A DNA stretch of 64,000 nt, from assembly GCA_039545295.1 (NCBI GenBank), contig BCIK01000003.1, positions 1,358,721-1,422,720 on the forward strand. The letters run 5' to 3'. The stretch's first letter is position 1; every line of letters begins with the position of its first letter. The translations under genes were made by a program, and so were the position numbers. Below the pieces are notes generated by a model. It was given only the letters and a program-made list of their open reading frames with translations. It was not told the origin of the DNA and searched no databases. The stretch comes from Udeniomyces pyricola (taxonomy: Eukaryota > Basidiomycota > Tremellomycetes > Cystofilobasidiales > Mrakiaceae). Shown here piece by piece: positions 56,701 through 64,000 of the stretch.

Positions 56701-57901
56701 AGGGCCGAGGTTGTGTCCCAGCCGCCATTCTCGTTGGCCATGTAATTCTTCATCCCAGTCCGAGGATCGATCTGGAGCTCACGTTGATCGACAGGAGGTC
56801 GGAGCTTAGGGTGGTACTTTCGGGGATCTGCGCCAACACAAGACAACGCAAGAGTGTGTTAGTCCTAGAACTGTAATGAAATGCTGTGCTTACATCTCCT
56901 CGACCATTGATCATGAGGACCGTACCTTCATTGCCACCGTAACCCTTGGGATTGTCGCAGTGCTCGACAGGAAGGTAACAGCCTAATCTTTCAGCAGTGA
57001 TCTCAAATTCACCGGTGACGTATCTTTCAATCCAAAGAATAACGTGGATGAGAGAATGCACAACAAAGAACCACCCAACCTTATGGTTACTCAGAACTTA
57101 AAATTCCTGACTCACCCGAACGTCATAAATCCCATGACCATGAGCAAGTTGATGATGTTTTCCACGCTGGTCTTTTTCAATGTCTGCAGAGAAGGATCAT
57201 AGCAAAAGATAAGGTTTAGAACAGATGATGACAAGTTCGCCTCAATCACGAGCAAGAAACAAGCCAACGAACAGCGATATCGACTGCCTGCGAGTAGTCT
57301 CGGAGCCAGTTGCCAAAGTAGATCTGGATGTTCAATGGCAGAAGACATAGGTAGCCAGGGGATCAGCGGTGTTGAAAAGCTGACAGAATGCAAGAGAGAT
57401 CGCAACTGACCCTTTTGACATCAAGCGAGGTAAACTTGGTAGATCCACCGATGCCGAGGAAGCCACCACCGGTCTTCTTGGCCATGTCGCCGATGATGCT
57501 CTCAATATCGCCATGTCGGAAGGCTAGAGTCCAGAGGCGGTTGAGAAAGAGCAAGTGGAATAAGGTGCGGAGGGAGAAAGAAGACCAACACAAGGGAAGG
57601 GGGGGGGGGTGCGGTAGGGGCAAGAGGAGAGAAGTTGAGGATGAAGGCAATGATGTCAGCGTGTTGCTTCGAGATCAAGAACATCCTGATCTCCCTCATC
57701 CGCCATCACACAAACCAACATCTATTCCTCTTCATTTGACCTCGAGGTGCTTGTCACTCGCTTGACCAAGGTGAACTGACCTTTGCCTTCGAGGTAAGAG
57801 AATGACGCGATGTCACCTGCGCCGAAGGCCCGAGCCTGAGGAACGGACGCTAAGAGCAGTGCGACTACAAACGCGGTAAAGAGAAAAAGCCTAGAGGCCA
57901 T
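53735..57901 (-). CDS. het-C: Het-C family protein with prion-like Q/H/Y/G-rich tail
   Basis: Homologue of the Neurospora heterokaryon-incompatibility protein Het-C, conserved in many fungi and some bacteria; its cellular role outside allorecognition is poorly defined. It begins with a signal peptide (MASRLFLFTAFVVALLLASV, cleavage near ARA-FGAG). Family blocks follow in order: FGAGDIASFSYLEGKAFRHG, GGGFLGIGGSTKFTSLDVKR, IYFGNWLRDYSQAVDIA, YVTGEFEITAERLGCYLP, DPRTGMKNYMANENGGWDT, DEYEAYRLLGSALHQLEDF, AHSNYCELTLISLGY, VFPHVGENARVRAPNGK and TGTFGGADFMHSLLGEAGDK. The gene is split into many short exons; exon 1 is 57901-57781. The C-terminal ~180 residues are Gln, Tyr, Pro, Gly and His-rich, with HHQQP and YGQPGYGQQPGYG repeats, replacing the Gly/His-rich tail known in Het-C. 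It ends GGGGYGGGY at 53735. Confidence 0.9.
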
Positions 57902-58576
57902 CCTAAAGAGAGATGTGTGGAGGAGGTTCCAGGGTTTTGTGATATGAGAGTGTTGTTGAAGTGAGCGAATAAGTGCTGCCGGAAGGAGTGGGTGCACGTT
58001 GTGAGTGAATGGAAGGGAACAATCGAGATGGGAACAAAGAGTCGTGAAACGACGGGAAGCGGAGAGGACGTGGCTGTGCGATTGCCTATCTAACCGTGAT
58101 AATCGAGGCTGTGTCTTGTAGGCTTAGACCTCTCGATCAAGTCTCGATATTCATGATGCAACATGATGCATGACCAACATTCAATGGAGCATGAAAATAT
58201 ATAGTCAGAATACGGTGTACTGTGATATAACAGTCCTTATCTTGGTCCTGATCTCGTAACCTTCGCTTGTCCTCGCTGCCAATCGCGGCACGTACGCTGA
58301 CTTTGCCGTGCGTACACGCAGAATTTTGGATCCATTAGCCAAACATCAGCAAGTCATGATTGCAATCAGGGAAGAAGAAAGAAAAAAAAAAAAAAAAAAA
58401 AAACACTACAAATCCAGAAAGCCGGAAGAAGACAAGACGATGCACAAGCACAACAGGTGGGAAACTAGAGATCGAACAAAAGGCTACCAAAGATAGACAA
58501 CCCAACTGGTAAAGAACAGAAACTTCCGGCGACCAACATCCTTGCATCTTGCCCAATAGAGCACAGAACCTCCTTA
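57902..58576. promoter_or_regulatory. Intergenic region upstream of the het-C gene
   Basis: It holds the het-C promoter and the RING gene's 3' UTR. An A run (58381-58402) and a TATATAG at 58198 are the only notable features. No exon is seen. Confidence 0.45.
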
Positions 58577-61500
58577 TCACACGCCCCAGTCATCATAGTT
58601 CATACTGACATCGCCAGAGTCTCCCGTCGGTTCGAGCTGAGTCGACTGATCTCGCGCCCCAGGTTGTGGTTGTTGATGGGGCACGCTGGTCAGAGGAGGT
58701 ACGACGACGTCTGCTCGACAAATCGGGCAGTTATGATGAGAAGAAAGCCATTCCTGGCGGTGGGAGAGGGAGAGGCAGAGACAGAGGAGATGAAATCAAT
58801 ATGGAACGACGTTAAGACAAGAGCAGGTACAACATCGCGACTTACTTTGAGACAAGACGAATGAAACATATGTGGACAAGCTGACATTGACGTTGTCTGG
58901 TCTTTAGGAGCATACTGATGAAGTATGACAAGCGAAAGAACGAGAGGCAGAGATGTCTGGTTCAACATTGAGTTGGACTGAGGGCACCGAGAGTGCGAGA
59001 AGAACACTAACTTCATCCATGCATATGATGCATCTATCATCGATATCCTCTGAGCGTTTATCGTTTGCAAGAGCAATCCGAACAACCTCTTCATAAGTGG
59101 ACGTGGACAAGCTTGAGATAACCGAGGCAGGGACTCCACAAGGACGACCCGATCCAATCCGAGTCGAGAGGGCGAGCAGTCCATCGTACGAAAGGTCGAG
59201 CTCCTCATCCAGCTGTCACGTCAAAAGAAAAGACATGGGAAGAAAGGTATAAGGAGCTGATGTCTTTACTGGATACCATTGATGAGAGTTTGAACGAACC
59301 ATGTAATCAGAGAACGAGGGTACAATGCCACGGAAGCTTGCGCTCAGCAGCTGACCGAGTGTGCCTCTACTTCGATCAGGATATCTCCCCTCGCCGATGC
59401 CCGTCGCCCAGATGGGTTGAAACTCCGTGAGAAATCTCTCGTTGGACTCCGCCCGTAGTCTGGCGAGATCTGCATCGATCGCGCGAAGCTGGTCAGAGAC
59501 CGTGAGGATGTCCCGCAAGTCGCGCTCGGCCTCTGCGTCGAGTAAAGTCTCGTCATCGTCGTCACTTTCCTCAAAAGGTTCGGCAAGTGGGGACGACCAA
59601 TTGGCGCCATGCGGGCGGTTGGTGTCATTCAGGCCGGAAGAATTTAATCGAGATGAGATGGTAAGACTGGAGACAGATGACGCAAATCGAGAGAGTCGTG
59701 TCCGCGTCGAGGCTGTCAAAGCCGGTGTGTCTAGAGAAGCGAAGGGGGTTGGTGGTGTGGGCGGAGACAGGTTTGGAAGTTCGTCAAAGAGGGATGAGGT
59801 CGAGGCAGTGGGCGAATCCAAGGACGATCGGAAACGTCGGTTTCGAAGGAGGACATCCCAGGGGGACCGGCTAAGATGCGGTGAAGGATTGGTGGCTGCG
59901 GTCGGAAGACCATCGCCGTGGCCAGACTGTGAATGAAAGATCAGATGTAAAGTGTAATTAATATGAGTCTACCGTCGAGAACTTGAGACTTGCTGTAGAA
60001 CACGCAACAACAGTTTCAACTCACAGAAGCTAGGGATCTGGTCATCATGGGCGCACTTGGTGATGGCGAAGGATCTAGAGACGACACCAATTCGCCTTCA
60101 GGGACAAGGATTCTCCTTCTCTCTTCATGTTGGCTTAAGAACTCTGCTAAACGCGTACCTCCCGGCGATGATCCCCTCGGGGCCGACCCAAATCGTCCGA
60201 CAGAACTTCCTCCCACCGCATCCACAGGACCCTCACTTCCATCTTCTTCGACGCCATGTATGTCCATCTCTCGTCCAAGCCAATCCGCCCTCCTCAACGA
60301 TAGATTCACAGGGGCTGCAAAGGAGCCTCGATAACCGATCGACCCAGACGGAAGCATGTTGGGTAAATTACGAGTGCCAGGGTACTCGAGGGCGTCGACT
60401 GAGGCGGAAGGCGGATGATACGGTGGTTGGCGTTCGTCTTCGTCGTCCGACCCTTGGCCAAAGATGGAGGGCGGCGAGGAGCCCAGGGAGATTCTGCGAC
60501 GTGACGTAGCCTGACGGGACTCGTCAAGATGGATAGGGCGAAGTATGCTCGACCCATGGTGTTCTGTCTCGGCCATTGTATCAACATCGGAAGATCTACG
60601 CCAGGCTCCACGCCGTCTCAAAGTTAACGAGCTCCTACCGGCGTTCGTTCCATGTGCCTGCGCGAGACTGTCGTCTGTCCGGACAAGACCAGCGCGATCG
60701 TTCATCGTCAGAAGTCGATCAAGACTCTGTTGGAAGGCATCTCGTCGAGAGGCGTTTGAGGAGTCGTGGGAAGAGTCTGTTGACCAAGGGTTAATAGGAG
60801 GAGGTAGGCGACGTAGATGCGGGGAGAAGCGGTTTGAGGTCGGTGATGTCGTCGTGGGCGTTGCAATCAATGTATCGGATGAGATAGGGAAGGGCTGCAT
60901 AGTGTCATCCAAATTCATCGACGGGGATGAGGCAGTACGGGTGGCTGACCAGGCATTTATTGCGACCGGCTCGCCGAGCGGCCGCCACCTAGGCAAGCTT
61001 GGTTCCGCACGAGCTCCCAGATCACGTTCTCCTTCGGACTGTCGATAGACATCGGGATGGGATGGTATATTTTCTCTAGCGGTCGAACGTGAATCTTGAC
61101 GGCGACGGTCATGGATCTCGATCGCAGCGTCGGAGGAGGGTGCACCGATGGGCAGACTTGCTCGCCAGCTAGGAACGCTGGGGAAAGCGATTCTTGTCTC
61201 GCGACCATGACTTTCAGTTGTTGCTCGAGAAGAAGGTGTTTCGAAAGACATTCGGTCGGGGTTGATTCCCAACCACTGCTCATTGGCAACTCGAGAAGGT
61301 CCTCGCAATCGACCGGACGAGTCGAGCGCACCTGGACGGCGGTAAGTAGTACGGGAGGCATGAGCATGCTGAGATGTGGTTGCGAGAGAGGATGTGGCTT
61401 CGTTGTCGTCGATGCGACGTCTCGAAGGATAGGACGCTGCGGGCGAAGAGTCAAAGTAGGAGAGGTCGGCATTTGAGGGCCGAGGATGGGTCAGAGGGAG

Positions 61501-62202
61501 AAAGAACGGAGCAGGATCCGGCACGGCTGTAGTATTGCGGACGAGAGGCGGTCGGCGATGGTAGACCAGAGGTCGACCAGAGAGAGGAGATACCTCGGGC
61601 GTACGTCGAGTTGGACCGGTGGCCCAGTGCAAGGAGGGAGATGTAGAAGGCGATGCGGGACGCTCAGACAGAGGATCTTCGGACACCGTCACTCGTCTCC
61701 GGAGGGATGAGCCGGGATAGCGGACAACAGAATCGGGGGGCCCCGATTCATGAGCTAGTGCTGCACCCTCGATGAAGGTGGAAGAGGAAACCGCAGTGGT
61801 GATTGTTGACGACGACAAAGGACTTGGAAGCCAGGTTGATTGAGGTGCTGACGACTCGGCTGTTGTTGGAGCTGCTGATGTTGATGCTGTCGCTGCAAGA
61901 TCGGTCCGTGGAGAAGGGACGCCGTCCGTGAGGGCTGCCTGGCCGTTTTTCTGTCGCTTGTGATGAGGAGGAGCATAGTCACATTCCTGGCTGAGGTCGA
62001 TAGTTGGTTCCTCCTCGGTCGGCCAGAAAATCTCAACAGGAGAGCAAGACCTGATATCGTGATTTCCCTCGGAGTCATGCTCGGCCGTTGACCGACGCTC
62101 GCTTCCACCATGGGACCGTTTTCTGCGGGGCGAGGCTTGTGGAGGCGTGAGGGAGTCCTCGGCGGAGGATTTACTCCAGATGGAGGATCCTTCAAGGGAC
62201 AT
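58577..62202 (-). CDS. RING-H2 E3 ubiquitin ligase with long disordered N-terminus
   Basis: Exon 1 runs from ATG 62202 to about 60027 (donor after LAS); exon 2 starts near 59928 (SGHGDGLPTAATNPSPHLSR); smaller exons follow to 58577. The first ~1000 residues are Ser/Pro/Arg-rich and probably disordered, with a nuclear-signal-like PRRKRSHGG. The C-terminus carries the RING-H2: RCIICMDE, an intron, then ACPHMFHSSCLK, another intron, and EWLSSHHNCPICR. All eight zinc ligands (C3H2C3) are in place. The adjacent ASVISSLSTSTYEEVVRIAL resembles the short helix seen before RING domains in Pirh2/RNF-like ligases. It ends in a short acidic tail (DVSMNYDDWGV). The substrate is unknown. Confidence 0.85.
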
Positions 62203-62956
62203 CTAACATACCAAGGAAGAGGAAGATCAAGGTGGCAGGGAAAGAGAGGGAGAGAGGGAGAGTAACAGAAGCGCGGGGAAAGAGGAAGGGAAGCTGCTGG
62301 ATAAGCTGCTGCTGCGCGTGGCCGAACCAAGTGGGACCGTTAAGTTGCGGCCGATACTGAGAGCATGGACCCACTATGGAGCGATGAAGGGTAGCAGAGA
62401 CAAAGCGATTCGCTTTGAGTGGTCTTTAATGGAGAGGGAAGTGTGGGAGTGACGGCAGCTGATTGGGAGTGGACCGGTGGAGGACAGTCTGTCGGGTGGA
62501 GGGGAGGGAGGGCAAAGGAAAGCAGAGCTCGAGAAGGGAAGGAGAACCCAACGGCATATCGTCCACGCTCCGGCGCCCATATATCTATCAATCGACATGC
62601 ATCGTTTCTCGATCCGCCGTACGTAATTATTTGTAGTAGATGATTTTTATCAACTGCATCATCTGTGCATGTCCACGCCAGTCAGACAGTTTTCATAACT
62701 CCTACATATCACAGCAAGAGCTGCAGATCGACAAAAAGCCATGCGCATTCGACGATTTCATTCCAAACTCATTATTGTGACCGATCTCCTAGCACATCCA
62801 ACCAAAGTACGAAACCTAGTGCAGGCATTGAACCCCCCAAAAAAACAAACCACAACGCGCACGCTCGACCCCATCGTCAGACTCAAAACACCACCAGACA
62901 ACTAGATCACACAAACCTCTGCATCATTTGCACCTGTAATTCCACCATCGTACGCT
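62203..62956. other. Intergenic region upstream of the RING gene
   Basis: It contains the RING gene promoter and the 3' UTR of the next minus-strand gene. CA/AC-rich stretches lie at about 62810-62930. No exon or tRNA is recognised. Confidence 0.45.
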
Positions 62957-64000
62957 CATCCTTCAAGATGCTTCGTGTCAGTAGGTTCAAAGTCGAGCCC
63001 GAGATGAGACCCATTGACCTCATCGGTAAGCACGGAGAAATTGGCTTGTGGCGAATGCGAAGTCGCTTCCCTCAGCTGCAACACATGTATCATTGAAACA
63101 TGCGGGAATCAAATCGTCAGTAGATGGACGATATTCAAATCTATCCTTGTCGTCTCGGGGAGCAGAATGCAGAAACTCACATCTACGACCGGTACGCTGC
63201 TCGTGAGAGTGCCCTTCCTCGCTCTCCGATGGACCCCACTCTCGTCCGTCGGCAATTCACGGCTCGTCGAGGCACCCACTTGAGGAGAGGTAGGCGAAGA
63301 TGAGCTAGCGCTAGTAACCTTGTTGGAAGACGCGGTTCGTTTGAGGGCCGAGACGTCGGCGTAGGACTGCTGACGGCCGCCCGAGGACGCACGTGGACGC
63401 TTGGGGGAGAGTGAGTGACCCGAATTATGTCGGAGGATACCGATAACCTGCCGGAAGAGGGCAGAGAGCACGAATAAGTTTAAGGAAGCTTGCGCGGAGA
63501 GAAGATGGAACAGGTGCAGATGACGAGGACAGGGGAACTGACTTGATCGTAATCGGCATCGTCGGTGAACCCTTCTTCCTCTTCCTCGTGAGGCGTGCCG
63601 ACCATGGATCCTGCTTTACTCTGCTCCGACCATCGCGGCTTAGAAGCCTGCGACCAACCAAAGAGTTGCTCATCAATCCAGCTCATAGGCTGGAGATCCG
63701 AAAAGGAACCAGCGTGAGCTGTCGTTCTTTGGGCGCAGTGGAGCAGAACGGAGGATTCGTACATGTGAAAAGAAATTTTGACTGTCGGCTTTACCGCTGC
63801 CTTTGTTGGAAGACGATGAAGGAGGCACGACGGCCGAGGGTAAGAGACGAGATTCTGAGAAATCTTGATAAAGCTGGGGACCGAAGGTATCTAGATAGGG
63901 ACACGCATGTACGGTCTTCAGTCATCAAGCCTACGTGACGGGTTGATCCTATAAAGGGAGAGGAGAAAAGAGAACGGCTGACTGATAACGCCTGAGAGCT
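62957..64000 (-). CDS. C-terminal part of an unrecognised Ser-rich protein (5' end outside window)
   Basis: Four exons can be joined on the minus strand: about 63893-63762 (TFGPQLYQDFSESRLLPSAV...SQNFFSH), about 63648-63542 (ASKPRWSEQSKAGSMVGTPH, EEEEEGFTDDADYDQ), about 63449-63180 (VIGILRHNSGHSLSPKRPRA...SSVPVVD) and 63073-62957 (LREATSHSPQANFSVLTDEV, ending KHLEG). Phases agree at GCT-TCT, CAG-GTT and GAT-CTG. The product is Ser-rich with an acidic patch and looks like the disordered tail of a larger protein. I do not recognise it, and the folded part must lie beyond the window. Confidence 0.6.

Noticed and set aside
1..64000. Biosynthetic or defence gene cluster across the window
   Set aside because: Neighbouring genes belong to unrelated housekeeping processes with alternating strands; nothing suggests co-function or transfer.
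1..64000. Transposable elements
   Set aside because: No reverse transcriptase, transposase, long terminal repeats or inverted repeats were recognised by eye; a repeat-library search would be needed to exclude old fragments.

Overview
The window is about 64 kb of nuclear DNA from an intron-rich fungus, most likely a basidiomycete yeast. The reasons are short introns (mostly 50-150 nt) with GT..AG ends and very pyrimidine-rich 3' ends, 5-13 introns in most genes, frequent CGA and CTC codons, WSC and Het-C proteins, and about 20 genes packed on both strands with intergenic gaps of 0.3-0.9 kb. I rebuilt exons by hand, joining only those where donor, acceptor and reading phase agree. I lean towards Pucciniomycotina or Tremellomycetes, but the sequence alone does not settle it.

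Layout. 1-3.8 kb: 3' part of a secreted protein with seven WSC domains (+). 4.5-6.4: unrecognised, probably mitochondrial protein (-), divergent from RPB9 (+, 6.8-7.9). 8.5-11.2: histidine acid phosphatase (+). 12.0-13.9: GPI11/PIG-F (-). 14.6-17.6: unrecognised low-complexity, coiled-coil protein (-). 17.6-19.6: apparently non-coding. 19.6-20.2: candidate 92-residue spliced gene (-). 20.7-22.5: aldo-keto reductase (+). 22.9-25.2: complex I subunit NDUFA9 (+). 25.7-29.5: DEAD-box RNA helicase with an RGG tail (+). 30.2-32.5: HMCES/SRAP DNA-repair protein (-). 33.3-36.6: membrane apyrase YND1 (-). About 37.0-37.5: 12-bp tandem repeat holding a 185-base assembly gap. 37.6-39.5: F-box-like protein (-). 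40.0-40.6: small probable mitochondrial protein (+). 41.0-44.9: PWWP-like chromatin protein (+). 45.2-48.0: proteasome ATPase RPT5 (-). 48.5-53.2: F-BAR/DEP/RhoGAP protein, RGD2 type (-). 53.7-57.9: Het-C family protein (-). 58.6-62.2: RING-H2 ubiquitin ligase (-). 62.96-64.0: C-terminal part of an unrecognised gene (-).

The genes form no pathway cluster; this is ordinary housekeeping gene order. Functions that recur are protein turnover (RPT5, RING ligase, F-box), mitochondria (NDUFA9, possibly the helicase, two small or unknown proteins), the secretory pathway and cell surface (WSC, GPI11, YND1, Het-C), Rho/Cdc42 signalling (RGD2), and transcription, chromatin and DNA repair (RPB9, PWWP protein, HMCES). 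I found no mobile element, CRISPR array, rRNA or confident tRNA. The most unusual features are structural: very small exons (a 7-nt exon in the RGD2 gene, and 18-24 nt exons in RGD2, RPB9 and the helicase), a two-position intron pattern across the WSC repeats, an unusual predicted RPT5 C-terminus, and a RhoGAP domain with Glu where the Arg finger is expected.
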